The notes: a model not told the origin generated them from the sequence alone. Positions 9,756-20,132 are shown, numbered from the stretch's first letter. The stretch: DNA of 64,000 nt from Thiomicrorhabdus sp. zzn3 (GCF_029767755.1 NZ_JARUQS010000001.1:1302001-1366000); one strand, 5' to 3'. Made by a program: numbers and translations.

Positions 9756-9979
9756 CTGCTAATTATGAATTTTTGGCTATTTTTTTATGACATCCAGCCC
9801 TGTTCATTCTAAGTTATTGAATCTTAAAAATCCCTTTCATAATATCCTTAATAAAAAAGCGTGCAATTGTGCCTGAACCGCAGTAAATCGAGTATCATAA
9901 TGGTTTCATTTTTTGGCTAGACGGTTGATCACACCAACCCTGGCACGCTTTAACAACCTGAGGTGAAGTAGGAGTACAT

Positions 9980-10840
9980 ATGTCTGCAAAGATTCTTGAC
10001 GGCAAGGCCATCGCAGAAGAGTTACGTGAATCCATTAAACAAGAAGTTGAGCAACAAGTGGCTCAAGGTAAAAACCCACCCGGCCTGGCGGTGATTATGG
10101 TCGGTGAAGACCCTGCTTCACAAGTTTATGTTCGCAATAAAAAATTAGCCTGTCAGAAAGCGGGCTTTAATGATGTTTCGGAAGTGCTGCCTGTGGAAAC
10201 CTCTCAAGAAGAGGTGTTGGCGCTGATTGACAAGCTGAATGCCGACGACAGCGTGCACGGCATTATCGTCCAGCTGCCGGTGCCAGATCACATTGATCCT
10301 GAAGCGATTATTGAACGTATTTCGCCTTGCAAAGACGTTGATGGTTTCCACCCTTACAACGTCGGCCGCTTGGCCACGCGCATGCCGCAATTGGCACCTT
10401 GTACACCTCACGGTGTCATGACGATGTTGGCGAAAACCGGTATTCCACTGCGCGGTTTAAATGCCGTAGTGGTCGGCGCGTCTAATATTGTGGGGGTTCC
10501 CATGGCGCTGGAACTGTTGAATGAACGCGCCACCGTAACGATTTGCCACAGTGCCACCAAAGATCTGCCACAAAAAGTGGCCGAAGCGGACTTGGTGGTT
10601 GTCGGCGTGGGTATCCCTGAAATGGTCAAAGGCGACTGGATTAAGCCAGGCGCGATCGTGATCGACGTGGGGATTAACCGTTTGGACGACGGTCGCCTGG
10701 TGGGTGACGTGGAATACGAAGTGGCTAAAGAACGCGCCAGCTGGATTACCCCGGTACCGGGCGGCGTGGGGCCAATGACCATTGCCACGCTGCTGCAAAA
10801 CACCCTGCAAGTAGCTTATCGCTTGGACTGTAAAGCGTAA
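9980..10840 (+). CDS. folD: Methylenetetrahydrofolate dehydrogenase / cyclohydrolase
   Basis: A 286-residue protein, the usual FolD length. It interconverts 5,10-methylene-THF, 5,10-methenyl-THF and 10-formyl-THF with NADP in the cytoplasm. Visible signatures are [17 protein letters not shown] (catalytic Tyr and Lys of the cyclohydrolase site), [21 protein letters not shown], the Rossmann segment [14 protein letters not shown] and the C-terminal block [13 protein letters not shown]. The ATG is preceded by GGAG. It is a single-gene unit ending at a strong terminator shared with the convergent ABC exporter gene. Confidence 0.97.
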   Translation: MSAKILDGKAIAEELRESIKQEVEQQVAQGKNPPGLAVIMVGEDPASQVYVRNKKLACQKAGFNDVSEVLPVETSQEEVLALIDKLNADDSVHGIIVQLPVPDHIDPEAIIERISPCKDVDGFHPYNVGRLATRMPQLAPCTPHGVMTMLAKTGIPLRGLNAVVVGASNIVGVPMALELLNERATVTICHSATKDLPQKVAEADLVVVGVGIPEMVKGDWIKPGAIVIDVGINRLDDGRLVGDVEYEVAKERASWITPVPGGVGPMTIATLLQNTLQVAYRLDCKA

Positions 10841-10867
10841 TTTAACGCTTTACCGCTTCAACCAAAA

Positions 10868-10893
10868 AACCGACCAGGCCTGGTCGGTTTTTT
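10868..10893. terminator. Bidirectional terminator, folD / ABC exporter
   Basis: A perfect GC-rich hairpin whose arms are accgacc and ggtcggt, flanked by an A-run on the left and a T-run on the right, so it can stop transcription both ways. The loop centre is the octamer CAGGCCTG. Confidence 0.9.
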
Positions 10894-10915
10894 TATGTCT
10901 CAAATTCCATTACTT

Positions 10916-12739
10916 TTAGCGGTACAGCTTATGATAAGTGCCCTTTTGCGCCATGAGTTCATCGTGACTGCCGCTTTCAATAATATGCCCATCCTCGAAC
11001 ACCAGAATGCGATCGGCCTGACGAATCGAACTCAAACGGTGCGCCACAATCAGCGTGGTACGCCCTTCAAGGAAGGGGGCTAAATCCTCATACAATTGAC
11101 GCTCGGTTTCCATATCCAGTGCCGAGGTGGCTTCGTCCATAATCACCACTTTCGGATCTTGCAGAATCATGCGCGCAATCGCCAAACGCTGGCGCTGACC
11201 GCCGGAAAGCTTAATGCCGTTGCGCCCCACTTCGGTATCCAGCTGCTGCGGCTGCTCGCGCACCACCTCATCCAACTGGGCTTCGCGCAACGCCTCCCAC
11301 AGGCGGGACTCGTCAATCTCCTGCCCCAACGTCAGATTGAAGCGGATACTCTGATGAAACAGCACCGGCTGCTGCAATACCGTGGCGACATGCTGACGTA
11401 CCACATTCTGGCCGATCTCTTCAATTGGCTCGCCGCCGTACAGCACTTGCCCGGAATCCGCCTGATAGAAACCGAGCAGCAATTGTACGAGCGTGGTTTT
11501 TCCGCCACCGCTAGCGCCGACCAAGGCCAATTTTTCACCCGGATGAATCGCAAAACTCAATTGATTCAACACCGGCTCGGATTTGCCCGGATAATGAAAA
11601 CACAGATCACGCACTTCCACCGCAATCGGGGAGGCCTGTTCAAAAGGATTCACGCAGCTTTTGAACACCGGTTCCTGCTTCAAATCCAAGACTTCATTAA
11701 TGCGCTGCAAGGCCCCGCTCGCCGCACTGTAGCTGTACTGGATGGTCAACAGCTCCTGAACCGGTCCCATCATAAACCACAGGTAACCGAATACCGCCAT
11801 CATCTGCCCGATACTCAGATCCGAAAACACCACCATCAGCATACTCACGCCGCGGAACACATCAAACCCGACCAGAAAAATCATAAAAGAAAAACGGCTC
11901 GCCGCCTCGCTCTTCCAGGTAAAGGCCTCGGAGTGCTTTTTGATTTGCTGGGCGTGGCTGCGCACCCGCTTGAAAAAGCTTTGGTCCTGATTGGCGGCAC
12001 GCACTTGTTGCAAGGCATCAAGCGTTTCCGTCAATGCCTGCTGAAATGCGTCCACCGCGCTGTTTTCGTCTTTTTTCAGCGTCTTCACCTTACGCCCCAT
12101 GCGCATGGTGAAATAGACCACGACCGGATTCAACAGCAGAATAAACAGCGCCAACTGCCAGTGCAACCACAGCAATACCAGCGTCACTCCCACCAGAGAA
12201 AACAGCGCCAGAATCAGCTTGCCGACGGTACTCCCCAGAAAGGTATCGATGCTGTTGACGTCATTCACCATGGTCGCGGAAACACTGCCACTGCCCAACG
12301 TTTCATACTGCGCCATGGAGACGCCCTGCACCCGCGCCAGTAGATCGCGACGAATTTGATAGGTGACCTCTTTGGCGATGACGGTGAACTGCTGCACCTG
12401 CCACACCCCAAAGGCCAGGCCGAGCGCACGCAAGACGATGGTAATGACGGTAATCGCCACAATATAATAGATCGGGCCATACCAGGATTCCGGTACCAAC
12501 GTCTGCAAAGAGGCGACAATCCAACCCGGCTGATTAAGCAGCACCTCATCCACCAAAATCGGCAGCAACAGCGGCAACGGCACGGTGGCAAGCATCGCCA
12601 TCAGCGCAATGATGTGCGCCTTCACCAGTCGCGGCTTATGGCGCATTACCAGGTCTAAAATACGCTGCCAGGTATAAGACCGCTCTGACAAAGCGCGTAC
12701 TTTGGTTCGACCGGAGGGTGCGTCGCCAAAGGAACGCAT
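10916..12739 (-). CDS. ABC exporter half-transporter (MsbA/multidrug type)
   Basis: A 607-residue fused membrane/ATPase half-transporter. The N-terminal half has hydrophobic segments near residues 38-60, 88-112, 170-195, 198-215 and 285-320, as in type IV ABC exporters. The ATPase has Walker A GASGGGKTT, a Q-loop (VLQQPVLFH), signature LSGGQRQRLAIARM, Walker B VVIMDEATSALD and switch His (VAHRLSS). It probably acts as a homodimer in the inner membrane. Substrate is not predictable; lipid A flippase is possible but the N-terminus is not clearly MsbA. It starts 2 nt after the tatD stop, so it is the promoter-distal gene of the fab-holB-tatD run. Confidence 0.88.
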   Translation of the reverse strand: MRSFGDAPSGRTKVRALSERSYTWQRILDLVMRHKPRLVKAHIIALMAMLATVPLPLLLPILVDEVLLNQPGWIVASLQTLVPESWYGPIYYIVAITVITIVLRALGLAFGVWQVQQFTVIAKEVTYQIRRDLLARVQGVSMAQYETLGSGSVSATMVNDVNSIDTFLGSTVGKLILALFSLVGVTLVLLWLHWQLALFILLLNPVVVYFTMRMGRKVKTLKKDENSAVDAFQQALTETLDALQQVRAANQDQSFFKRVRSHAQQIKKHSEAFTWKSEAASRFSFMIFLVGFDVFRGVSMLMVVFSDLSIGQMMAVFGYLWFMMGPVQELLTIQYSYSAASGALQRINEVLDLKQEPVFKSCVNPFEQASPIAVEVRDLCFHYPGKSEPVLNQLSFAIHPGEKLALVGASGGGKTTLVQLLLGFYQADSGQVLYGGEPIEEIGQNVVRQHVATVLQQPVLFHQSIRFNLTLGQEIDESRLWEALREAQLDEVVREQPQQLDTEVGRNGIKLSGGQRQRLAIARMILQDPKVVIMDEATSALDMETERQLYEDLAPFLEGRTTLIVAHRLSSIRQADRILVFEDGHIIESGSHDELMAQKGTYHKLYR

Positions 12740-12741
12740 GT

Positions 12742-13524
12742 TTAGAACGCCACCCTGAACAGGCGTTTGAAATTATCGGTGGTGGCTTCCGCTACCGTTG
12801 CAAACGGCAGCTCTTTGAGACGCGCAATCTCCTCGGCCACATAACGCGTGTAACCGGGCTGATTGGTTTTGCCGCGATAAGGTACCGGCGCCAGATAAGG
12901 CGCATCGGTTTCCACCAAAATGCGCTCCAGCGGCACCTGCTTGGCGACCTCTTTCAGTTCCAGCGCATTTTTGAAGGTGACAATCCCGGAAAAGGAGATG
13001 TAAAAGCCGATCTTCATCGCGCGCTCGGCGGTGTCGATATCCTCGACAAAACAGTGCATAATGCCGCCGATTGCTTCGGCGCCCTCTTCTTCCAGAATGC
13101 TCAAACAGTCCGGCGTGGAATTGCGGGTATGGATAATCAGCGGTTTCCGCAACTGCTTGGCAATGCGGATATGCTGACGAAAACGCTCATGCTGCCAACT
13201 CATATCCATCTCGTCGGCATTGAAATGGAAATAATCCAGGCCGACCTCACCGATGGCAATCACTTTGGGATGCGACGCGGCTTCTATGAGTTGCTCGTCG
13301 CTCACTTTCACTTCGGGATCTTCACACGGATGCACGCCAATGGCGGCATAAACTTCTTCATAGCGTTGCGCCAATTCCAGCACCTCGTGCCACTGTGCCG
13401 GATTGATCGACACACACAGAATGCGCGTCACGTCCAACTCTTTGGCCTTGGCAAGCACCGTATCGATATCGCCGACTTTCTCTTCGGGTAGAATGTTTAA
13501 ATGGCAGTGTGAATCAACAATCAC
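12742..13524 (-). CDS. TatD-family metal-dependent hydrolase (YcfH-like)
   Basis: A 260-residue TIM-barrel metallohydrolase. Metal ligands are seen in DSHCHLN at the N-terminus, GEVGLDYFHFN, PLIIHTRN, GIMHCF and ETDAPYLAPVPYRGK. The family contains 3'-5' exonucleases and D-aminoacyl-tRNA deacylases; this subtype (YcfH) commonly follows holB, as here. The cytoplasmic role remains unspecific. The 61-nt gap to holB has no clear terminator, so co-transcription is likely. Confidence 0.93.
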   Translation of the reverse strand: MIVDSHCHLNILPEEKVGDIDTVLAKAKELDVTRILCVSINPAQWHEVLELAQRYEEVYAAIGVHPCEDPEVKVSDEQLIEAASHPKVIAIGEVGLDYFHFNADEMDMSWQHERFRQHIRIAKQLRKPLIIHTRNSTPDCLSILEEEGAEAIGGIMHCFVEDIDTAERAMKIGFYISFSGIVTFKNALELKEVAKQVPLERILVETDAPYLAPVPYRGKTNQPGYTRYVAEEIARLKELPFATVAEATTDNFKRLFRVAF

Positions 13525-13585
13525 CTTGTTTCCTCGGTTTTATTCTCGTTACTGGTTATTGGTTATTGTTTAGGTATGTGTAAAT

Positions 13586-14575
13586 TTAAATGAATGAGGC
13601 GCGCTCGGCAAACACGCTGTTTAACGATTCGCCACTCTGCTGGATTTGCAGCCATTCAAAACACAACGCCTCCAGAACCAGCTGTTTATTGGCGTTTGCC
13701 TGCCAGTTCTGCTTCGCTTTTAGGCAGGCCTGTTGAAAACGCAGCCAGTTTTGCACCTGCTCTCGGCTAAACCCGCTCTCAGCCTGATAATTGGCCTGGC
13801 GAACGGCGGCGACGCTCCATTGATAGAAATAATCGAACACCTGTAGCGGATCGGCCCATTTCAGCCACTGCTCAACCAGTTGCGATACCGTTTTCTGGCC
13901 GCTTTGCATCTGCTTCAACGCGGTTTTCCATTCGGCATCCTGTTCAAACCCGCCGGCAGCAATCCAGTTCTGCGCTTCAATCGGCGCGCCCCAATTCAAA
14001 CGCAAGGCACGTTTGACCAAGGCTTCATCCGCCTGCGGGTTTTGCTGCTGCAACCAGGCCTGTGCGGTTTTTAAATCCGGCGCCGCAAAACTCAGTTTCT
14101 GGCAGCGGCTGACAATCGTCGCCGGCAAACGCGCCAACTGATGCGTACTCAAAATAAACAGGGTGCGCTCTCCGGGTTCTTCCAGCGTTTTCAGTAACGC
14201 ATTGAACGCCGATTGGTTCAGATACTCCGGCCCTTCCACCCAGGCCACTCGGTAACCGCCCTGATGTGAGGTTTCATTGAGTTTATACACCAGCTCACGC
14301 ACCTGATCGACGGAAATCTCTTTTTTCTCCTCCTGCAACGCCAGGTGAAAAAAATCCGGATGCTGGCCACTGCTGAACAGATGGCAGCCGCTGCACTGCC
14401 CGCAAGCTGTATGCTGGTCACACAACAGTGTCTGCGCAACCTGTGAGACAAACCGCTCAATACCGATGCCGTGAGGCGCGGCAAACAAGTAAGCGTGTCC
14501 CAAACGTTGCTGCAGGCGTTGCCACTGCTGCCAAGGCGCTTGTAACCAGGGATAAAGCTCTGCATTCTGAGTCAT
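13586..14575 (-). CDS. holB: DNA polymerase III subunit delta-prime
   Basis: A 329-residue clamp-loader subunit. It has HAYLFAAPHGIGIERF in the P-loop position, degenerate as usual for delta-prime, then a four-Cys zinc module (CDQHTACGQCSGCHLF), FNALLKTLEEPGERTLFILST and the SRC motif (IVSRCQK). It works in the tau/gamma-delta-delta' complex that loads the beta clamp. It starts 3 nt after the tmk stop, so coupling with tmk is tight. Confidence 0.95.
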   Translation of the reverse strand: MTQNAELYPWLQAPWQQWQRLQQRLGHAYLFAAPHGIGIERFVSQVAQTLLCDQHTACGQCSGCHLFSSGQHPDFFHLALQEEKKEISVDQVRELVYKLNETSHQGGYRVAWVEGPEYLNQSAFNALLKTLEEPGERTLFILSTHQLARLPATIVSRCQKLSFAAPDLKTAQAWLQQQNPQADEALVKRALRLNWGAPIEAQNWIAAGGFEQDAEWKTALKQMQSGQKTVSQLVEQWLKWADPLQVFDYFYQWSVAAVRQANYQAESGFSREQVQNWLRFQQACLKAKQNWQANANKQLVLEALCFEWLQIQQSGESLNSVFAERASFI

Positions 14576-14578
14576 GAC

Positions 14579-15238
14579 TTATCTGCCTGCACTTGAATCT
14601 GAGTCTGAACCTTGCGCTTCCAGCATAGCGGTTAACGCCGCAACAATCTGCGTCTGGACCTGATCCAGGTTTTGTGAAGCATCAAGCACCGTATAGCGTT
14701 GCGGAGCCTGTTGCGCGCGCGTCAAATACGCCTGACGCACACGTTCAAAAAACTCATGCTGTTCCTGTTCAAAACGGTCGGTCTGTCCGCCGCGCTCGGC
14801 CACACGTTGCATGCCGATCTCAATCGGCAAATCAAACACAAAGGTACGATCCGGGTAGACGCCCTGCTGCACCCATTGTTCTATTTCAGCGATGCGCTCA
14901 AACCCCATGCCGCGCGCACCGCCCTGGTAGGCATAAGAGGCATCGGTAAAACGATCGGAAATCACCCATCTGCCCGCCTCGACCTCCGGCAGAATTTTCT
15001 CGCGCAGATGCTGGGCGCGGGCGGCGAACATCAACAACAGTTCGGTATCGGCATGCATCTCACTGAATTCGGTATTCAACAAAATGTCACGCACCGCTTC
15101 GCCAATTGGCGTGCCTCCGGGTTCCCGGGTGGTTACCACCTCGATGCCGCGCGCCTCCAGCCACTGTTTAATAAACGCTAAATTGGTGGATTTTCCGGCG
15201 CCTTCGGTGCCTTCAAGGGTAATAAACTGGCCTTTCAT
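14579..15238 (-). CDS. tmk: Thymidylate kinase
   Basis: A 219-residue kinase that converts dTMP to dTDP. The P-loop EGTEGAGKST is at residues 9-18, followed by the DR(E)PGG-type motif TREPGGTPIGEAVR, the SDRFTDASYAYQGGARG nucleotide-binding block and a LID with ERGGQTDRFE. Its position between mltG and holB is the same as in E. coli. Confidence 0.97.
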   Translation of the reverse strand: MKGQFITLEGTEGAGKSTNLAFIKQWLEARGIEVVTTREPGGTPIGEAVRDILLNTEFSEMHADTELLLMFAARAQHLREKILPEVEAGRWVISDRFTDASYAYQGGARGMGFERIAEIEQWVQQGVYPDRTFVFDLPIEIGMQRVAERGGQTDRFEQEQHEFFERVRQAYLTRAQQAPQRYTVLDASQNLDQVQTQIVAALTAMLEAQGSDSDSSAGR

Positions 15239-15314
15239 TCAGAGTCCGTTTGTCATGTTTATTCGTTCGAAACGTTGCGCCCAGTTCTTAAAGCGAGCAG
15301 CAACCTCATAGCCA

Positions 15315-16367
15315 TTATTGTAACTGGTATTTGCGCACCGCACGGTTGTGTTCGCTGAGCGTATTGGAAAAATAGTGTTCGCCATTGCCTTTGGAGACAA
15401 AATAGAGCGCTTGGGTCTTCGCTGGATTCAGCACCGCATCCAGGGCTTGCGCACTCGGCAACGCGATCGGCGTCGGCGGCATGCCGTTGATGCGATAGGT
15501 ATTATAAGGGGTTGTCGTCAGCAGATCACGTTTACGGATATTGCCGTCGTAACCGGAACCGATACCATAAATCACCGTCGGGTCGGTTTGCAAGCGCATA
15601 CGTTTTTTAAGGCGGTTGGTAAACACCCCGGCAATCAGGGTGCGCTCTGCCGGAACGGCGGTCTCTTTTTCCACTAGCGAGGCCATGATTAAGGCTTCAT
15701 AAGGCGTTTTGTAAGGCAGTCCGGCTTCTCTTTTTGACCAGGCCTGCTCCATTTTATTTTGCAGCGCTTTGTGCGCTCTCAACAGGATATCCACATCCCG
15801 ATCACCCGCTTCATACAAATAGGTTTCCGGCAGAAAACGCCCCTCCAGACCGGCATAAGGATAACGCTTGGCATCCAAGGTGGCGACGGGATTCAGATTA
15901 AACGCTGCGTACAGCGTCGGCAAATCCTTTTCATCCAAGGTGTGCTGGAGTTTGGGCAGAGTTTGCAACTGCTGCAGCGTCTGCAAAAACGTCTGCCCGG
16001 CAATCAAGGTCGCGGGATATTTCACGGTCTCGCCGCGAATCAAGGCTTCGGTGAGCTCGGCGACTGTCCAACTTGGATCAATGCGCATCTCCCCGGTCTT
16101 GATCTGGGCGTGCTTGTCATGGTAGCGCAAGTACCAGACAAACCATTTTGGCGAATCCAGCAGGCCTGCCTGATGAAGGGTTTGCGCCACCTTTGCGGCC
16201 GTCGCCCCCGGTTTGATCTCCACAATTTGGGCATCGCTTGCCGAAGTCGCAATCGGCAATGACACAAACTGCTGCCACTGCCAGGTTAAAAGCCCTAACG
16301 TGGACAACAGCAGCAAAACCAAACCCAGCACGGTGCGTAACAGAATGCGTTTCAGAAATGGCTTCAC
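15315..16367 (-). CDS. mltG: Endolytic murein transglycosylase
   Basis: A 350-residue YceG/MltG protein. A single N-terminal membrane anchor lies around residues 10-30, followed by a periplasmic LysM-like region and the YceG catalytic domain. The catalytic Glu lies in ASLVEKETAVPAER, followed by IAGVFTNRLKKRMRLQTDPTVIYG, as in the E. coli enzyme. It cuts nascent glycan strands and can terminate their elongation. It overlaps pabC by 4 bp (ATGA type), which is the standard gammaproteobacterial arrangement. Confidence 0.96.
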   Translation of the reverse strand: MKPFLKRILLRTVLGLVLLLLSTLGLLTWQWQQFVSLPIATSASDAQIVEIKPGATAAKVAQTLHQAGLLDSPKWFVWYLRYHDKHAQIKTGEMRIDPSWTVAELTEALIRGETVKYPATLIAGQTFLQTLQQLQTLPKLQHTLDEKDLPTLYAAFNLNPVATLDAKRYPYAGLEGRFLPETYLYEAGDRDVDILLRAHKALQNKMEQAWSKREAGLPYKTPYEALIMASLVEKETAVPAERTLIAGVFTNRLKKRMRLQTDPTVIYGIGSGYDGNIRKRDLLTTTPYNTYRINGMPPTPIALPSAQALDAVLNPAKTQALYFVSKGNGEHYFSNTLSEHNRAVRKYQLQ

Positions 16368-17272
16368 AGCGCCACCTCTAAGGCATTGTCATTCTGCCAA
16401 TCTGACCAGGCCTGCTGAATCTGCACCACCGCTTCGACTTCATAAGTGGCAACGTTCACGCCGTTATGGACCAGATGCTGTACCGGCATGATGCCGCGCA
16501 CCGCATTGCTGAAAAACAGCGCTGGGGCATCTTGCAGATGCTGGAGCGTCAACCGCTGCTCTTGCCAAACCAGTCCTAAGTGCTTGGCTAAAAACTGCAA
16601 CTGGTAGCGGGTAGTGCCTTCGACACCGCAACGCGTCAGCGGCGGAGTCAACATAGTCTGCCCCTGAATCACAAACACATTCGACTGGGTGCCCGAGATC
16701 ACTTCCTCATCTGCATTCAGCATGATCCCTTCGCCAAAAAACGGGGGCGCACTGGCGGCCAGTTCGGCTCTGGCGAGCACATTTTCCAAACGGTTCAAGT
16801 GTTTCATGCCCGCCAATTGTGGCTGTATGCCGGCTTGCGTCTGACAAATCATTGCATCAATAGGTGGTAAAGGCGCCCTCAACTCATTTTCAGTTCGAAA
16901 CAGCGGATGCGGCATCAGCTGAATAATGACCCGGCCAACGGCTTCCGCGGGTGGCTGATAGCCAATCCCGCCCGCACCACGGCTGACAATGATTTTAAGC
17001 ACACAAAACGGCTGCGTTGGCCGCAGCTCGACGGCTTTCTGCAAAACCGGACGCAACAAAGACAAAGCCTGCACTTCGTCCAACGTGGCAAACCCAAGAC
17101 GCTCAGCACTGCTTTGCAGACGCCGCCAGTGCGCCGACCAGTTAAAGAGGCGATTGCCACTGACCAGCATGGTGGTAAAAAAGCCGTCTCCATACTGCAG
17201 CGCCCGGTCGGCAATCTCGATCTGATTCTGCGGCTGACCGTCCACCCAGGTAAATACCGTCTCCACCGCCAT
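16364..17272 (-). CDS. pabC: Aminodeoxychorismate lyase
   Basis: A 302-residue class IV PLP enzyme converting 4-amino-4-deoxychorismate to p-aminobenzoate and pyruvate. Visible features are DRALQYGDGFFTTM near the N-terminus, the PLP-lysine block AGMKHLNRLENVLARAE, and DEEVISGTQSNVFVI near residue 190-205. A branched-chain aminotransferase is unlikely given the length and the neighbour. Start and stop overlap both neighbours (1 bp with pabB, 4 bp with mltG), so pabB-pabC-mltG are translated as a coupled set. Confidence 0.93.
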   Translation of the reverse strand: MAVETVFTWVDGQPQNQIEIADRALQYGDGFFTTMLVSGNRLFNWSAHWRRLQSSAERLGFATLDEVQALSLLRPVLQKAVELRPTQPFCVLKIIVSRGAGGIGYQPPAEAVGRVIIQLMPHPLFRTENELRAPLPPIDAMICQTQAGIQPQLAGMKHLNRLENVLARAELAASAPPFFGEGIMLNADEEVISGTQSNVFVIQGQTMLTPPLTRCGVEGTTRYQLQFLAKHLGLVWQEQRLTLQHLQDAPALFFSNAVRGIMPVQHLVHNGVNVATYEVEAVVQIQQAWSDWQNDNALEVAL

Positions 17273-18744
17273 CAGCGAAAACGCTCCTGACTGCTTAAGG
17301 CATGAATCAGCCCTTTGGCCTTATGCCGAGTCTCGGTCAACTCGTTTTGCGGATCCGAATCGGCGACAATCCCCGCGCCAGCACGGAACTGCACCACCGG
17401 GGCATTTTGTTCATCCTGAAAATGAAGCATGGTGCGGATCAGAATATTCAAATCCAAAGAGCCGTCTCGGTTAATGTAACCGAGGGAGCCGGTATAGGCT
17501 TCGCGCGGCATCTGCTCGAGTTCGGCGATGATCTCCATGCAACGGACCTTAGGGCAGCCGGTAATGGTGCCGCCCGGAAACAGGGCATGCACAATGTCCA
17601 GCGGATCCAAGCCTGGCTGCAACTGACCGCGCACATTGGAAACAATGTGATGCACGTGTTCGTAGCTTTCCACCACCATCAGTTCATTCACCTCTACCGT
17701 ACCCGGTTGGCAAATGCGTCCCAGATCGTTACGCTCCAAGTCAATCAACATAATGTGCTCAGCACGCTCTTTGGGGTGAGAGATCAGCTCTTCCACCAGA
17801 GCGCGATCTTTGGTTTGATCGGCATCGCGCTTACGCGTACCGGCAATCGGGCGAGTTTCCACCCAGGGGGCTTGGTATTTCACCAAACGTTCCGGAGAGG
17901 AGCTGATAATCGACCAGGCCTGCTGAAAATCATTTTGGCCAAAGGTGGTGACTTGCTCTTGATCCGCATGCGCCATATCAAAATGCGCCAAAGCCGCAAA
18001 CGGTGCTGGATTATGCCGCCGTAATGCACGGTACACATCCAGATTGCTGTACTCACTCGCCAAACTCACCTGCCATTGACGCGACAGGTTCACCTGAAAC
18101 ACATCACCCGCCAGAATGTACTCTTTGATCGCTTCGACCCCACTCAGATATTTGGCCTCTTCCTCTTCCTGCGCCTCCAGGATCTGAATCGGCGTGTGCG
18201 GAATCGGTTGTGTCGATATCACCTGTAGATCGGCTTCAATCTCCGCGATCTGTTGACGATATTCCGCTTCGGCGACAATAAACACAGCCTGGTTGTGGTG
18301 ATCACGCACGACCGCCGCCGGCACGCGCGTTAACGTCGCTAACGGAAAACGCGATGGCGGAACCTGAAGCGATGGCTCAACCACTTGGGCGTAATCGTAA
18401 CTGAAATAGGCGAACCAACCGCCGTGAAAAGGCAAGTCACAGCGGATGTCCGGTTGCGTATGGGCTTCAAACGCCTGCTTGGCGGTCGCTGTAAAAGCGG
18501 CCATCGCATCGCGGTCAGCACCTGATCCTAGCTGGAGCGTTTCCTGTGGAAAGGCAAACAGAATGTCATAACGTCCAAGATGGCCCTTGGCGACACTCTC
18601 TAATAGAAAAGGATAACGTTGCGGATCGCGTTGATGAAGCAGGCTTAAATCGACCGCATAGGCATCAGAAAGCGAAACAGGCTGTACGATGACAGCCTGT
18701 TCAGAGTCGGAAGAAATTCTTCTTTCCATAAAGTCGCTTCTCAT
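17272..18744 (-). CDS. pabB: Aminodeoxychorismate synthase component I
   Basis: A 490-residue chorismate-binding enzyme. Signatures are RPIAGTRKRDADQTKD, HIMLIDLERNDLGRI, GGTITGCPKVRCMEII and QFRAGAGIVADSDP. With a PabA glutaminase (not in the window) it makes 4-amino-4-deoxychorismate for folate synthesis. Anthranilate synthase TrpE is the alternative, but pabC directly downstream supports PabB. No good ribosome site precedes the ATG at 18744; the in-frame ATG at 18729 (MERRIS) is equally possible. In E. coli pabB lies elsewhere; here it is inserted between fabF and pabC. Confidence 0.92.
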   Translation of the reverse strand: MRSDFMERRISSDSEQAVIVQPVSLSDAYAVDLSLLHQRDPQRYPFLLESVAKGHLGRYDILFAFPQETLQLGSGADRDAMAAFTATAKQAFEAHTQPDIRCDLPFHGGWFAYFSYDYAQVVEPSLQVPPSRFPLATLTRVPAAVVRDHHNQAVFIVAEAEYRQQIAEIEADLQVISTQPIPHTPIQILEAQEEEEAKYLSGVEAIKEYILAGDVFQVNLSRQWQVSLASEYSNLDVYRALRRHNPAPFAALAHFDMAHADQEQVTTFGQNDFQQAWSIISSSPERLVKYQAPWVETRPIAGTRKRDADQTKDRALVEELISHPKERAEHIMLIDLERNDLGRICQPGTVEVNELMVVESYEHVHHIVSNVRGQLQPGLDPLDIVHALFPGGTITGCPKVRCMEIIAELEQMPREAYTGSLGYINRDGSLDLNILIRTMLHFQDEQNAPVVQFRAGAGIVADSDPQNELTETRHKAKGLIHALSSQERFR

Positions 18745-18761
18745 AAAGGTGAAAAGCGTGA

Positions 18762-20000
18762 TTATACTTTACCTAATACCAAGCTGGCATTGGTTCCGCC
18801 AAATCCAAACGAATTGGAGAGTGCATAATCGATGCTGGCATCACGCGCCTCGTTGGCGACGTAATCCAAGTCACACCCTTCTTCCGGATTTTCCAGGTTA
18901 ATCGTAGGCGGCAATTTCTGCTCATGCAGAGCCAGCGCGGTAAAGACCGCTTCCATCGCACCGGCCGCTCCTAACGCGTGACCGGTCATCGATTTGGTTG
19001 AACTCATGGCTAAATTATAGGCGTGATCACCGAATGTGGATTTCACGGCCATGGTTTCACAGACGTCCCCGGCTGGCGTTGAGGTTCCATGCGCATTGAT
19101 ATAACCGATTTTAGACTTATCCAAGCCGGCATTTTGTAAAGCCGCTTGCATGCAGCGTGCCGCCCCTTCACCGCCTTGTGCCGGTAGCGTCATGTGATAG
19201 GCGTCGCCACTCATGCCAAAACCAAGCACTTCTGCATAAATTTTGGCGCCACGCGCTTTAGCGTGTTCATACTCTTCAAGGACAACCGCACCCGCACCGT
19301 CACTGAGCACAAAGCCGTCACGATCTTTGTCCCAGGGACGGCTTGCCGCCTGCGGGTTGTCATTACGGGTCGACAGGGCACGAGCGGCCGCAAAACCACC
19401 CAGCCCCAGCTCGGTGGTGGCATATTCGGCCCCACCGGCCACCATGACATCTGCATCGCCAAACTGAATCATGCGCGCTGCATCACCGATGCTGTGCGTA
19501 CCGGTCGCACAAGCGGTTCCGATCGCCATATTCGGTCCTTTTAGGCCGTACATAATCGACAGGTTACCGGAGATCATATTGATGATCGCACTCGGCACAA
19601 AAAATGGTGAAATGCGGCGCGGTCCCGACTTTTGGTAAACACTATGCTGGGTTTCAATCGATCCGATACCACCGATTCCGGAACCGATGGAGACACCGAT
19701 GCGGGTCGCATTTTCTTCGGTGACCTCAAGCCCGGAATCTTGAATTGCTTGCACACCGGCCGCAATACCATAGTGAATAAAAGGATCCATTTTCTTCGCT
19801 TCTTTAGGCGCAATATAATCGGACGCCTCAAACCCTTTCAATACGCCACCAAATTTGACCGCGAACGCTTCCGTATCAAACTTGGTAAAGTAGTCGATTC
19901 CGCTTTTCCCTGCCAACAAATTGTCCCAGGTTTCCGCAACCGTCAGCCCAACAGGTGTTAACACCCCAAGACCCGTAATCACAACACGACGCTTAGACAA
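18762..20000 (-). CDS. fabF: 3-oxoacyl-ACP synthase II
   Basis: A 412-residue thiolase-fold condensing enzyme that elongates acyl-ACP with malonyl-ACP. The catalytic Cys is in [15 protein letters not shown] (near residue 163), His in [11 protein letters not shown] and His in [25 protein letters not shown] closes the protein. It is separated from acpP by a hairpin terminator, so it probably receives only part of the acpP transcription. Confidence 0.97.
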   Translation of the reverse strand: MSKRRVVITGLGVLTPVGLTVAETWDNLLAGKSGIDYFTKFDTEAFAVKFGGVLKGFEASDYIAPKEAKKMDPFIHYGIAAGVQAIQDSGLEVTEENATRIGVSIGSGIGGIGSIETQHSVYQKSGPRRISPFFVPSAIINMISGNLSIMYGLKGPNMAIGTACATGTHSIGDAARMIQFGDADVMVAGGAEYATTELGLGGFAAARALSTRNDNPQAASRPWDKDRDGFVLSDGAGAVVLEEYEHAKARGAKIYAEVLGFGMSGDAYHMTLPAQGGEGAARCMQAALQNAGLDKSKIGYINAHGTSTPAGDVCETMAVKSTFGDHAYNLAMSSTKSMTGHALGAAGAMEAVFTALALHEQKLPPTINLENPEEGCDLDYVANEARDASIDYALSNSFGFGGTNASLVLGKV

Positions 20001-20073
20001 AATGCACCCTCATCCATTTTAGGAAAACCCTCAAACCATTTAAGAACTCGATGGGTTTTCTGAATTTTATACA

Positions 20074-20104
20074 CAAAAAAAGCCGTAACAAGACGGCTTT
20101 TTTC
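20074..20104 (-). terminator. Hairpin between acpP and fabF
   Basis: AAGCCGT / ACGGCTT stem with A- and T-runs on both sides, functional in the minus direction after acpP. It probably attenuates read-through into fabF so that acyl carrier protein is made in excess. Confidence 0.8.
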
Positions 20105-20132
20105 CTCAATCAATGCTGAGACAAACTCCGGA

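Noticed and set aside
11096-12343. Long open frame (415 codons) opposite the ABC exporter
   Set aside because: It is fully antisense to a gene with all ABC motifs; His/Gln/Arg-rich composition shows it is a codon-bias shadow.
12718-13491. 257-codon frame opposite tatD
   Set aside because: Antisense to TatD with clear metal-ligand motifs; no ribosome site or family pattern.
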